Source: Thauera sp. 2A1 (GTDB lineage: Bacteria > Pseudomonadota > Gammaproteobacteria > Burkholderiales > Rhodocyclaceae). From it: a stretch of DNA of 64,000 nt. Shown one piece after another: positions 11,514 to 21,623 of the stretch. Each line of letters opens with the position of its first letter. Within the stretch, counting starts at the first letter, position 1. The DNA is taken from positions 62,001 through 126,000 of the forward strand of contig NZ_SSXV01000006.1 in assembly GCF_009469595.2 (NCBI RefSeq), read 5' to 3'. The translations under genes and the position numbers were made by a program. The notes under the pieces were generated by a model. That model made no database searches, had not been told where the DNA came from, and worked only from the letters and a program-made list of their open reading frames with translations.

Positions 11514-11620
11514 GAGGTTGCCCAGGGTCGTTCATTCGAGTGCCGCGAGTCGGTCGCTGGCTGGTGAACTTGGGCCTCCGTGCTGTCAAGTTTTCCGACA
11601 TGGAGGCGGAGGCAAGTGCT

Positions 11621-11637
11621 TGCACCAGCGTGGTGCG
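11621..11637. promoter_or_regulatory. NtrC-binding site upstream of the urease operon
   Basis: TGCACC-AGCGT-GGTGCG matches the NtrC dyad TGCACC-N5-GGTGCA in all but the last base. It is 150 bases before ureD, between the divergently oriented PEP-CTERM and urease genes. Nitrogen control of urease through NtrC is known in several proteobacteria, so function is plausible. Confidence 0.6.
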
Positions 11638-11745
11638 TCTTCCGTGTCCTGCCGGGGCAGGAAGTGGCTCATGTCATCCTTCCAAGGCCTGCCTGATCTA
11701 GTAAATCATTTTTAAAACAGGATTTTAGCGTTTTATATTCTAGAT

Positions 11746-11760
11746 TGGCCTGAAAAATGC
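11746..11760 (+). promoter_or_regulatory. Weak candidate sigma-54 promoter for ureD
   Basis: TGGCCTGAAAAATGC keeps the essential GG-N10-GC spacing and TGGC but misses other consensus bases. It is about 110 bases downstream of the NtrC site, a typical enhancer distance, but would start transcription near ATG 11772, leaving almost no leader. A second match, TGGCATGAGCGTCGC at 11768-11782, and a sigma-70-like TATATT at 11734-11739 are alternatives. Confidence 0.3.
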
Positions 11761-11771
11761 TTGAGTGTGGC

Positions 11772-12641
11772 ATGAGCGTCGCTGGACTGACCCCATTGCC
11801 TGTCTCCACGTCTGCGCCCACGCCCGGTGCGTGGCGTGCTGCGCTGCGCCTGTCGTATGCAGGACGAGGGGAGCGAACTGTGTTGGCGGCGAGGTCGCAT
11901 GTGGGGCCCCTCGTGGTTCAGCGGCCCTTGTACCCGGAGGGTGAGGCGGTTTGTCACACCATTTTGGTGCATCCGCCTGCCGGCATTGCCGGTGGCGACC
12001 GGCTGCGTGTCGACGTGTCGGTGGGGGCAGGGGCGCATGCCCTGCTGACGACCCCCGGCGCGGGCAAGTGGTATCGCAGCGCGGGGGCGCGGGGCGAGCT
12101 GGTGCAGCGCATCGAGGTGGCGGGCGGCGGCGTCTGCGAGTGGCTGCCGCAGGAGAGCATCGTGTTCGATGGGGCGCTGGGCGAGCTGGCGACCGAGGTG
12201 AGCCTGCAGGGTGACGCCTGCTTCATCGGCGCGGAGATGGTGTGCTTCGGGCGCACGGGTTCGGGCGAGCGCTTCGCGCGCGGGGAGCTGGCGATGCGCA
12301 CGCGGATCGAGCGCGATGGTCGGCCGGTTTGGCTGGAGCGGGGTGTCGTCGAGGGTGGAGATGCGCTGCTGGGGTCGAAGGTGGGTTTGCAGGGCTTTCC
12401 GGTGAGCGGGAGCCTGCTGGTGGCCTGGCCAGGTTGCGATGCGGCGCTGCTGGAGGTGTGGCGCGGGGTGGAGCCGGTGGCGGGCGTGGGGGCGGTGACC
12501 TTGTTGCCGGGTTTGCTGGTGGCGCGCTGGTTGGGGCCGTCATGCGAGCCGGGGCGGGCGTGGTTCGCGCGGCTGTGGGCGGCGGCGCGGCCGGTGGTGG
12601 CGGGGCGCGAGGCGCAGGTGCCTCGCATCTGGAATACCTGA
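11772..12641 (+). CDS. ureD: Urease accessory protein UreD (UreH)
   Basis: Scaffold protein that binds the urease apoenzyme and, with UreF and UreG, delivers nickel. 289 residues. Family phrases seen: RTVLAARSHVGPLVVQRPLYPEG, HPPAGIAGGDRL, TTPGAGKWYRS and LPQESIVFDGA. The domain begins about residue 15, so the start is uncertain: ATG 11757 would add five residues, and ATG 11772 is used because the candidate promoter overlaps 11757. It is the first gene of ureDABCEFG. G+C-rich wobble positions match the neighbours. Confidence 0.92.
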   Translation: MSVAGLTPLPVSTSAPTPGAWRAALRLSYAGRGERTVLAARSHVGPLVVQRPLYPEGEAVCHTILVHPPAGIAGGDRLRVDVSVGAGAHALLTTPGAGKWYRSAGARGELVQRIEVAGGGVCEWLPQESIVFDGALGELATEVSLQGDACFIGAEMVCFGRTGSGERFARGELAMRTRIERDGRPVWLERGVVEGGDALLGSKVGLQGFPVSGSLLVAWPGCDAALLEVWRGVEPVAGVGAVTLLPGLLVARWLGPSCEPGRAWFARLWAAARPVVAGREAQVPRIWNT

Positions 12642-12677
12642 AGGGATTGGCAGCGCGAGGGCGTTGCGGAGGGAACG

Positions 12678-12980
12678 ATGGAACTGACTCCACGCGAGAA
12701 GGACAAGTTGCTGGTGTTTACCGCCGGCTTGCTGGCGGAGCGCCGGCGGGCGCGCGGGTTGAGGCTGAATTATCCGGAGGCGGTGGCTTTCATTACCTGC
12801 GCGATTCTGGAGGGGGCGCGGGATGGGCGCACGGTGGCGGAACTGATGAGCTTCGGGGCGACGCTGCTGACGCGCGAGGAGGTGATGGAGGGGGTGCCGG
12901 AGATGATTCCGGATATTCAGGTGGAGGCGACGTTTCCGGATGGAACGAAGCTGGTCACCGTGCATAACCCCATCGTTTGA
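12678..12980 (+). CDS. ureA: Urease gamma subunit UreA
   Basis: Small structural subunit of urease (urea to ammonia and carbamate). 100 residues, the normal length. It starts [14 protein letters not shown] and contains NYPEAVAFI and the conserved end [14 protein letters not shown] strong GGAGGGA Shine-Dalgarno precedes ATG 12678. It is followed by an unusually long gap of 184 bases before ureB that holds a hairpin repeat; in most operons ureA and ureB are close together or fused. Confidence 0.97.
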   Translation: MELTPREKDKLLVFTAGLLAERRRARGLRLNYPEAVAFITCAILEGARDGRTVAELMSFGATLLTREEVMEGVPEMIPDIQVEATFPDGTKLVTVHNPIV

Positions 12981-13015
12981 GAGGATTTGCAATGCTCGAT
13001 TCGTGCGGGGTGCCC

Positions 13016-13115
13016 GCAATCGGCACGCCGGGTATTTGCGCCGCAGGCTGCGGAACTCGCCCTTCGGGCTCGGACAGTCCTCGCCTGCTCTGCAAACACC
13101 CGACATGCCGATTGC
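13016..13115 (+). repeat. Hairpin-armed dispersed repeat, copy 3
   Basis: One-hundred-base element between ureA and ureB with the same core as copies 1 and 2 (GGCTGCGGAACTCGCC, GCCC-TTC-GGGC, CGGACAGTCCTCGCC). Arms 13016-13039 and 13092-13115 pair at 21 of 24 positions, and the three mismatches are G-U wobbles when the minus strand is read. The outer arm sequence (GCAATCGGCACG) is unrelated to that of the other copies. It lies 49 bases before the ureB start. Confidence 0.85.
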
Positions 13116-13164
13116 TACCGCGTAGCTTATTCGACGCGGTTCGCTGCCACTGGGAGAGGATTTG

Positions 13165-13469
13165 ATGATCCCCGGAGAATATTTCGTCGCCGACGGCGAC
13201 ATCGAACTCAACGCCGGCCGCGCCACGCTGACGGTGGTGGTGACCAACACCGGCGACCGGCCGATCCAGGTCGGCTCGCACTATCACTTTGCCGAGACCA
13301 ACACCGCGCTCGACTTCGATCGCGCGGCGGCGCGTGGTTTCCGGCTGAACATCGCGGCGGGTACGGCGGTGCGTTTCGAGCCGGGGCAGTCGCGCACGGT
13401 GGAACTGGTGGCGCTGGATGGCGAGCGAGAGGTGTACGGCTTCAATGGCCTGGTGATGGGAGCACTCTG

Positions 13470-13470
<1 letters not shown>
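13165..13470 (+). CDS. ureB: Urease beta subunit UreB
   Basis: Structural subunit of the urease trimer of heterotrimers, 101 residues. Starts [19 protein letters not shown] and contains [33 protein letters not shown] and the end [12 protein letters not shown], all typical. ATG 13165 with GAGAGGA just upstream is chosen; the TTG immediately before it is unlikely. Its TGA shares a base with the ureC ATG (13468-13472), implying coupling to ureC. Confidence 0.97.
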
Positions 13471-15221
<1,751 letters not shown>

Positions 15222-15232
15222 ACGGGGGCGGT

Positions 15233-15303
15233 GTAGGAGCGGGCTCGACCGCGATCCGTGCGCTGTGGCTGGCTTGATATCGCGCTCAAGCGCGCTTCTA
15301 CGC
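15233..15303. repeat. REP-like imperfect palindrome between ureC and ureE
   Basis: GTAGGAGCGGGCTCGACCGCGAT (starting 15233) pairs imperfectly with the inverted ATCGCGCTCAAGCGCGCTTCTAC ending at 15302. It is the same family as the perfect palindrome at 17973-18033 (GTAGGAGCGGGCTTGACCGCGA). Such elements often stabilise or end transcripts inside operons. Confidence 0.7.
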
Positions 15304-15338
15304 AACGCATGCTCAGACCATTTTTTCATATCGATGCC

Positions 15339-15881
15339 ATGACGACCGAAGCCGACATGATCTCCACTGCCTCCACCGCCGCACCGGCACTGTTGCTGAT
15401 CGAATCCCTCTACGAGGGCGATGCGCCCGCGACCGATGGACTCGAGCTCGACTTCAACTACCGCACCAAGAGCCGCCTGCGCGCCAGGCTTGCCTCCGGC
15501 GCCGAGGTGGGACTGTTCCTGCCGCGCGGCACGGTGCTGCGCGGCGGGCAGAAGCTGCGCGCGAACGACGGGCGCATCATCGCGGTGGCCTCGGCGGCCG
15601 AGGATCTGCTCGAGGCGCGCTGCGCATCGGCGGTGGACCTGGCGCGCGCGGCCTTCCACCTCGGAAACCGCCACGTCGCGGTGGAGGTCGGCCACGACGC
15701 CGAGGGCGACTGGCTGCGCCTGCAGGCCGATCACGTGCTGGAAGGCATGCTGGTCGGGCTGGGCGCGCGCGTGCGTGCACTGCGTGCGCCCTTCGAGCCC
15801 GAGGCCGGCGCCTATGCGCCGGGCCACCAGCATCCCGGCGACGGCAGCGGCGCGCGCATCCACATGATGGCCGGGCAGTGA
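15339..15881 (+). CDS. ureE: Urease accessory protein UreE, nickel chaperone
   Basis: Nickel-binding metallochaperone that feeds nickel to UreG and urease. About 180 residues. The N-terminal domain has [19 protein letters not shown] and [14 protein letters not shown]; the C-terminal domain has [11 protein letters not shown] and the metal-site [11 protein letters not shown]. The tail [16 protein letters not shown] has three histidines, a modest metal-binding tail compared with the His-rich Klebsiella protein. Start uncertain: ATG 15339 or ATG 15357. Its stop overlaps a possible GTG start of ureF. Confidence 0.92.
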   Translation: MTTEADMISTASTAAPALLLIESLYEGDAPATDGLELDFNYRTKSRLRARLASGAEVGLFLPRGTVLRGGQKLRANDGRIIAVASAAEDLLEARCASAVDLARAAFHLGNRHVAVEVGHDAEGDWLRLQADHVLEGMLVGLGARVRALRAPFEPEAGAYAPGHQHPGDGSGARIHMMAGQ

Positions 15882-15883
15882 GC

Positions 15884-16689
15884 ATGCGCGCCGACGCCAC
15901 TGGACTGCTGCGCCCCGTGGGACCAGCGGCTGTCGCTGCTCCGGGGACGGCGGCCGGCATGATCGCCGCCGACCGCGCACCTGCAAGCCGCGAGGTCACG
16001 TCCGGCGCCGGCCTGCTGCCGCTGGTGCGCCTGCTGCAACTGGCGAGCCCGGCGCTGCCGGTCGGGGCCTACACCTATTCGCAGGGCCTGGAATGGGCGG
16101 TGGAGAGCGGCACGGTGCGCACCGAGGCGGACGCCGCCGCGTGGATCGGCGACCTGCTGGAGTGGAACCTGGCACGCTTCGAGGCGCCGCTGATGGCCTG
16201 CCAGCTCGGCGCCTGGACGGCGGCCGACGACGGCGAGGTGGCGCGGCTCAACGAAGATTTCCTCGCCAGCCGCGAGACCGCCGAGTTGCGCGCCGAGACC
16301 GTACAGATGGGCTGGTCGATGGCGAAGCTGCTGGCCGAGCTCGATGCCTTCGCCGCCTTGCCGGGCTGGCGCGCGCGGCTGCTGGCGGTCGACACGCCGT
16401 GCTTCCCGACCGCGTGGTCGGCCGCGGCTGCGGCCTGGCAGGTGGCGCCGGAGCAGGCGGTGGCGGCCTATCTGTGGGCCTGGACGGAGAACCAGGTGAT
16501 GGCGGCGGTGAAGGCGGTGCCGCTCGGCCAGAGCGCCGGTCAGCGCCTGCTCGCCACGCTCGGCGCCGGCATTCCGCCGCTGGCGCAGCTTGCCCTGCAT
16601 CTGCCGGAGGCACGCTGGAGCAACTACACCCCCGGTCTGGCGATTGCCAGCAGCCGGCACGAAACCCAATACACGAGGCTGTTCAGATC

Positions 16690-16693
<4 letters not shown>
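15884..16693 (+). CDS. ureF: Urease accessory protein UreF
   Basis: GTPase-regulating partner in the UreDFG nickel-insertion complex; cytoplasmic, all-helical. 269 residues, longer than usual because about 45 Ala/Pro-rich residues precede the domain, which begins [27 protein letters not shown]. The C-terminal [24 protein letters not shown] is conserved and important for UreG contact. GTG 15878 overlapping the ureE stop is an alternative start. The stop overlaps the ureG ATG (ATGA at 16690-16693). Confidence 0.93.
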
Positions 16694-17331
<638 letters not shown>

Positions 17332-17396
17332 CCATCCCGCCTGGCGGGTCCTCCCGCCGGTGTCGCTGAATTGCAAACCGCTGTCGAGGACAGATC

Positions 17397-17972
17397 ATGA
17401 AGATCCACAGACTGATGGCTACCGCCACCCTGGCCGCCGCATCGGGCGCCGCCCTGGCCCACCCGGGGCATGAAACCGCGAGCTTCGCCACCGGCTTCGC
17501 CCACCCCTTCGGCGGGGTGGACCATCTGCTGGCGATGTTCGCCGTCGGGCTCTACGCGGCGCGCCAGCCGGGCGCCGCGCGCTGGGCGCTGCCGGCCGGG
17601 TTCGTCGCGGCGATGCTGGCCGGCGCCGGCGTCAGCGCAGCGGGGCTCGTGTTGCCGGCGGTGGAGTCGGGCATCGCGCTGTCAGTGCTGGTGTTCGGGC
17701 TCTTGATCGCCTTTGCCGCGCGCCTGCCGCTGCCCGCCAGCCTGTCGCTGGTGGCGGGGTTCGCGCTGTTCCACGGCTTCGCCCATCACGCCGAGATGGG
17801 CGGCGCAGCGCTCGTCACCTACGCCGCGGGATTTGCGCTCGCCACCGCGGCGCTGCACGGTTGCGGCTATCTGCTGGCGCGCTGGATGCCGGAAAGTACG
17901 CTGGCACAAGGCGTCAAGCGTGCTGCGGGTGCGTGCATCGCAGGAGTCGGAGTGGTCTTGCTGGGAACCTGA
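17397..17972 (+). CDS. HupE/UreJ family nickel permease
   Basis: Inner-membrane protein of 191 residues with a signal-like start (MKIHRLMATATLAAA, cleavage after ALA) and about six hydrophobic helices. The metal motifs of the family are present: HPGHE at the mature N-terminus, FAHPFGGVDHLLAMFAVG in helix 1 and FALFHGFAHHAEM in a later helix. Family members bring nickel into the cell for urease or hydrogenase; next to ureG, urease supply is the natural role. The gene ends immediately before a perfect REP palindrome. Confidence 0.88.
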   Translation: MKIHRLMATATLAAASGAALAHPGHETASFATGFAHPFGGVDHLLAMFAVGLYAARQPGAARWALPAGFVAAMLAGAGVSAAGLVLPAVESGIALSVLVFGLLIAFAARLPLPASLSLVAGFALFHGFAHHAEMGGAALVTYAAGFALATAALHGCGYLLARWMPESTLAQGVKRAAGACIAGVGVVLLGT

Positions 17973-18033
17973 CGTAGGAGCGGGCTTGACCGCGACCGAG
18001 TTACAGAGAATCGCGGTCAAGCCCGCTCCTACG
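17973..18033. repeat. Perfect REP-type palindrome, probable bidirectional terminator
   Basis: Twenty-three-base arms (CGTAGGAGCGGGCTTGACCG plus CGA, and the exact complement) with a 15-base loop. It begins on the base after the nickel permease stop and ends 24 bases before the end of the convergent dehydrogenase gene. GTAGGAGCGGGCTTG repeats are a widespread REP family in GC-rich proteobacteria. Confidence 0.85.
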
Positions 18034-18057
18034 GCATCCGCTTGTGGGTGGCTCGTT

Positions 18058-19038
18058 TCACGCCACCTTGTTAGGCGGCACCTGCCCGGCGAAGAAGGCG
18101 CTGAGGTTGTCCACCGCCATCAATCCCATGCCGTTGCGCGTCTCGTGCGTGGCGCTGCCCAGGTGGGGCAGCGCCACCACGTTTTCCATCGCCAGCAGGG
18201 CGGCCGGCACGCGCGGCTCGTGCTCGTAGACGTCGAGCCCGGCGCCGGCGATGGTGCCTTGTGCGAGCGCTTCGACCAGCGCGGCCTCATCCACCACGTC
18301 GCCGCGCGCGGTGTTGATCAGGAAGGCGTGGCGCTGCATCGCGGCGAAGCGCGCGGCGTTCATCAGGTGGCGCGTTTCCTCGCCGCCGGGGCAGTGCAGC
18401 GACACGAAATCGGCCTGCGCCAACACCTCCTCGAGGGAGTCGCACTGCTGCGCGTCCACGCCCTCGAGCTGTTCCGGTGACAGCCGGCTGCGGTTGAAGA
18501 ACACCACTTTCATGCCGAAACCCTGCTGTGCGCGCCGCGCCGTGGCTTTGGCGATGCGGCCCATGCCGATGATGCCCAGCGTCTTGCCGCTGACGCGGGT
18601 GCCGATCATGTGCGTCGGCCGCCAGCTCAGCCACTGGCCGGCGCGCACCAGGCGTTCGCCCTCGCCGGCGCGGCGCGCCACCATCAGCATCAGCATGATG
18701 GCGAGGTCGGCGGTGCAGTCGGTCAGCACGTCGGGGGTGTTGGTCACCGTGATGCCCAAGGCCTTCGCCGCCTGAACGTCGATGTGGTTGTAGCCGACAC
18801 CGTAGTTGGCGATGATGTTCGCGCGCCGGCCAGGGACGTCCAGCACGTCGGCGGTGATGCGGTCGGCGACGGTGGTCAGCACGCCGTCGGCAGTCTGCAG
18901 CGCCTGCTGCAGCTCGCGTGCGGTGTATGGGCGGTCGTCCGGGTTGAGCTGCGCATCGAAGCGCGCCAGCAACTCGCGCTCGACGTCTGCGGGCAGCCGT
19001 CCGGTCACGATCACTTTCGGTCTGGCATTGGCAGTCAT
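18058..19038 (-). CDS. D-2-hydroxyacid dehydrogenase, glyoxylate/hydroxypyruvate reductase type
   Basis: 326 residues. The NAD(P) binding motif is GKTLGIIGMGRIA (about 148-160); the family signature appears as LHCPGGEETRHLMNAARFAAM and LINTARGDVVDEAALVEAL; the catalytic Arg is in the latter, and the Glu and His are in YEHEP and LPHLGSAT. NYGVGYNHID is also typical. Such enzymes reduce 2-keto acids (glyoxylate, hydroxypyruvate) with NAD(P)H. GGGGAGAGG precedes ATG 19038. It stands alone, divergent from the FMN reductase gene. Exact substrate is unknown. Confidence 0.88.
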   Translation of the reverse strand: MTANARPKVIVTGRLPADVERELLARFDAQLNPDDRPYTARELQQALQTADGVLTTVADRITADVLDVPGRRANIIANYGVGYNHIDVQAAKALGITVTNTPDVLTDCTADLAIMLMLMVARRAGEGERLVRAGQWLSWRPTHMIGTRVSGKTLGIIGMGRIAKATARRAQQGFGMKVVFFNRSRLSPEQLEGVDAQQCDSLEEVLAQADFVSLHCPGGEETRHLMNAARFAAMQRHAFLINTARGDVVDEAALVEALAQGTIAGAGLDVYEHEPRVPAALLAMENVVALPHLGSATHETRNGMGLMAVDNLSAFFAGQVPPNKVA

Positions 19039-19134
19039 CGCGAGCCTCTCCCCAATCTGGATGTATCGGTCAGGGGACGGATGATGCCGCCAAAGCCGGA
19101 TGCACGCCACCCAACCGCCCAAGGAGGCAACACG

Positions 19135-19722
19135 ATGAGCAGCCCCAACATCCTGGTCATGGCCGGCAGCGCCCGGCGCGAATCGCTTGCGCGCCGGCTG
19201 GCGCAGGCCTGCGTCGCGCCGCTGCAGCATGCCGGCGCCGAGGTGAACCTGCTGGAGCTCGGCGACTACCCGGCGCCGCTCTACCACGGCGATCTGGAGG
19301 CGGCGTCGGGCCTGCCGGACTGCATCGTCAGCCTGCAGCAGCAACTGGCCGCGTGCGACGGGTTGCTGGTGGTGAATCCCGAATACAACGGGTCGATCAC
19401 GCCGCTGCTCAAGAACACGCTCGACTGGTGTTCGCGTCCCAACCCCGAGGACCCCGCGCGCTCCGGCGGCGCGGTGTATGCCGGCCGTGCCGCGGCGGTG
19501 CTCGCGACCTCGCCCGGGCCGCTCGGCGGCATGCGCGTGCTGTTCCATGTGCGCGACATCCTCGGCTATCTCGGCATGCAGGTGATTCCGCAGCAACTCG
19601 CCGTCGGCCGCGCGCATGAGGCGATCGGGCCCGACCACCTGCTGCTGGATCCGAAGCAGCAGGCCACGCTCGATGGCGTGGCCAAGGCGCTGGTGGATAC
19701 GGCGCGGCGCCTGCGCGCCTGA
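19135..19722 (+). CDS. NAD(P)H-dependent FMN reductase family flavoprotein
   Basis: 195 residues of flavodoxin-like fold. The FMN phosphate loop is GSARRES (residues 11-17) and the second flavin contact is the conserved PEYNGSITPLLKNTLDW. The family (ChrR/YieF/azoreductase-like) reduces FMN, quinones, chromate or azo dyes with NAD(P)H. A strong AAGGAGG precedes ATG 19135. It is divergent from the hydroxyacid dehydrogenase and convergent with the thioredoxin gene; nothing nearby fixes a substrate. Confidence 0.87.
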   Translation: MSSPNILVMAGSARRESLARRLAQACVAPLQHAGAEVNLLELGDYPAPLYHGDLEAASGLPDCIVSLQQQLAACDGLLVVNPEYNGSITPLLKNTLDWCSRPNPEDPARSGGAVYAGRAAAVLATSPGPLGGMRVLFHVRDILGYLGMQVIPQQLAVGRAHEAIGPDHLLLDPKQQATLDGVAKALVDTARRLRA

Positions 19723-19785
19723 GTCGCACGGACGCCGGGGCGGCCTCGTCTTCCGTGGCGAAGCGACCCTGCGCGCGTGCCGCTG

Positions 19786-20223
19786 TCAGGCCGTGTGCGA
19801 GCGTGCCCAGCGCACGATGTCGGCCGCGCCCATCGCACCGGCCTGGCGGGCGATCTCGCGCCCACCGCGGAACAGCGCCAGCGTCGGGATGCTGCGGATG
19901 CCGTAGCGCGCACCCAGCGCCTGTTCCGCCTCGGTATCGACCTTGGCCAGGCGGAAGTGCGGCTCGAGCATGCCTGCCGCCTGGACGAAGGCCGGTGCCA
20001 TCATGCGACAGGGCCCGCACCACGGCGCCCAGAAATCCACCAGCACCGGGATGTCGTTGCGGCCGATATGGCGGTCGAAGCTGGCGGCGCTGAGGTCCGC
20101 GGGGCGCGCGGAGAACAGCGGCTGGTGACACTGGCCGCACCGGGGGCTCTCCGCCAGGCGCGCCTGCGGCACGCGGTTGACGGCGTTGCAGTGCGGGCAG
20201 ACGAGGTGCAGGGCGTCGGTCAC
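19786..20223 (-). CDS. trxC: Thioredoxin 2 (TrxC-type, zinc-binding N-terminus)
   Basis: 145 residues. N-terminal zinc ribbon CPHC and CGQC (as in E. coli thioredoxin 2), then a thioredoxin fold with the active site DFWAPWCGPCRMMAP and cis-proline in IRSIPTLALF. The protein reduces disulfides in the cytoplasm, often in oxidative stress. GTG 20223 is taken as start, with GGAG upstream; it gives an N-terminus like the E. coli protein. Divergent from the iron-uptake pair. Confidence 0.9.
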   Translation of the reverse strand: MTDALHLVCPHCNAVNRVPQARLAESPRCGQCHQPLFSARPADLSAASFDRHIGRNDIPVLVDFWAPWCGPCRMMAPAFVQAAGMLEPHFRLAKVDTEAEQALGARYGIRSIPTLALFRGGREIARQAGAMGAADIVRWARSHTA

Positions 20224-20337
20224 GGTCGGGCTCCGGTCATGGCATTGCAGCGCAGATGGAGGCGGTCCGCGCGAGATCAAGATCGTCGCTGTGGCAGGAC
20301 GTGGCGAGCCGCTACAAAAATTCGCACACAAACGAAT

Positions 20338-20356
20338 GCGAATTGTTATCATTAGC
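20338..20356. promoter_or_regulatory. Fur box upstream of the iron uptake genes
   Basis: GCGAATTGTTATCATTAGC matches the 19-base Fur consensus GATAATGATAATCATTATC at 13 positions, including the whole ATCATTA core. It lies 22 bases before the cupredoxin ATG. The surrounding bases are AT-rich compared with the window. Iron repression of the FTR1 pair is the expected result. Confidence 0.65.
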
Positions 20357-20378
20357 GTACCGAAAACCGGAGCTTCCC

Positions 20379-20696
20379 ATGTCGCGCCTTCTCCTTGCCC
20401 TGCTCGTCTTTCCTGCGCTGGCTGTCGCCGCGCCGCCCGAGATCTCCCTGACGATCAAGGATCACCGCTTCCAGCCGGAGGAGGTGCGTGTGCCGGCCGG
20501 ACAGAAGGTGAAGCTGGTCATCCAGAACCAGGATGCGACGCCGGAGGAGTTCGAAAGCCATGAGCTCAACCGCGAGAAGGTCATTCCGGGCGGTGCTACG
20601 GCAAACGTCTTCATCGGGCCGCTGCAACCGGGCAAGTACCCGTTCTACGGCGAGTTCAACGAGAAGACCGCGCGTGGCGTGGTGATCGCGGAGTAA
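20379..20696 (+). CDS. Periplasmic cupredoxin-domain protein paired with FTR1 permease
   Basis: 105 residues: signal peptide MSRLLLALLVFPALAVAA and a single cupredoxin domain (ISLTIKDHRFQPEEVRVPAG, PEEFESHEL, GPLQPGKYPFYGEF). The residues that bind type 1 copper in classical cupredoxins are only partly present: a His in SHEL, no obvious C-terminal Cys-His-Met loop. Similar small cupredoxins accompany FTR1 iron permeases (P19/FetP or EfeO-like partners), probably handling periplasmic iron or copper for ferrous uptake. Fur box directly upstream; FTR1 starts five bases after the stop. Confidence 0.82.
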   Translation: MSRLLLALLVFPALAVAAPPEISLTIKDHRFQPEEVRVPAGQKVKLVIQNQDATPEEFESHELNREKVIPGGATANVFIGPLQPGKYPFYGEFNEKTARGVVIAE

Positions 20697-20701
20697 GGCT
20701 C

Positions 20702-21529
20702 GTGCTGGGTGCCGCCATCATCGTGTTTCGCGAAGCGCTCGAGGCTGCTCTGCTCATCGGCATCGTCGCCGCGGCGGCGCGCGCGCTGCCGTACCGCAAC
20801 CGCTGGCTGGCCGGCGGCATCGCCGCCGGCGTGGCCGGCTCCCTGCTCATCGCCGCGCTGGCCGGGTCGATCGCCGAAGCGGTCGACGGCATCGGCCAGG
20901 AGCTGCTCAACGCCATCGTCCTCGGGCTCGCCGTCGCCATGCTCGGCTGGCACAACATCTGGATGGCACGCCACGCACGCGAGATGGTGAGCGAGACGCG
21001 CAGTGTGCTGAACGCCGTCGCCGAAGGGCGCCGCGAATTGTCGGCGATTGCCGTGGTGGTCGCGATGGCGGTGCTGCGCGAGGGCTCCGAGAGCGTGCTG
21101 TTCCTCTTCGGGCTGATCACGCAGGGCGACTCGCTGGCGCGGGTGCTGGGCGGCGGTGCGCTCGGCCTGGCCGCAGGTGCGGCGGTGGGTTGCGGCATGT
21201 ACGCCGGCCTGGTGCGCGTGCCGCTGCGCTGGTTCTTCACCGTCACCTCCGGCTTGGTGTTGCTGCTTGCGGCCGGCATGGCGGGGCAGATGGCGCGCTT
21301 CCTGATCCAGGGCGATGTGCTGCCGCCGCTGGCCAATCCGCTGTGGGACACCTCGCGCCTCCTGCCCTTGAATTCGGCCGCCGGCACCCTGCTGCACGTG
21401 CTGGCCGGCTACGACCCGCGGCCCAGCGCCATGCAGGCCATCTTCTATCTCGGCACGCTCGGGCTGATCGCACTCGGCATGTTCGCCGTGCGCTCGACGC
21501 GGGCGCCGAGCGCGCGTCCCGCCACCTGA
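20702..21529 (+). CDS. FTR1-family iron permease
   Basis: Inner-membrane iron transporter of 275 residues with about seven hydrophobic helices. The two iron-binding REXXE motifs are REALE (residues 10-14) and REGSE (in VLREGSESVLFL). The C-terminal NPLWDTSRLLP segment is typical of the EfeU/FTR1 branch. GTG 20702 is the start, five bases after the cupredoxin stop, so the two are co-transcribed behind the Fur box. No EfeB peroxidase is nearby, so this resembles FetMP-like two-component uptake more than EfeUOB. Confidence 0.9.
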   Translation: MLGAAIIVFREALEAALLIGIVAAAARALPYRNRWLAGGIAAGVAGSLLIAALAGSIAEAVDGIGQELLNAIVLGLAVAMLGWHNIWMARHAREMVSETRSVLNAVAEGRRELSAIAVVVAMAVLREGSESVLFLFGLITQGDSLARVLGGGALGLAAGAAVGCGMYAGLVRVPLRWFFTVTSGLVLLLAAGMAGQMARFLIQGDVLPPLANPLWDTSRLLPLNSAAGTLLHVLAGYDPRPSAMQAIFYLGTLGLIALGMFAVRSTRAPSARPAT

Positions 21530-21532
21530 ATT

Positions 21533-21542
21533 CCCCCCCCCC
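21533..21542 (+). repeat. Ten-C homopolymer tract
   Basis: A run of ten cytosines just after the FTR1 stop and 81 bases before the next gene. Tracts of this length slip during replication and, near a promoter, can alter spacing. It may equally be neutral or a sequencing-length error. Confidence 0.6.
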
Positions 21543-21623
21543 TATCGATGCACGCGCTGCCGGACACGGCGGCGTCCGTGCGTCCTCAGTCACGTCATCA
21601 TCACGTCCAGGCGAAGAACCGGA

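Noticed and set aside
11734..11739. TATATT as a sigma-70 -10 box for ureD
   Set aside because: No matching -35 at 16-18 bases; kept only as an alternative to the weak sigma-54 candidates.
12987..13469. In-frame extension of ureC upstream over ureB
   Set aside because: ureB occupies the other frame and matches its family; the extension has no similarity to UreC.
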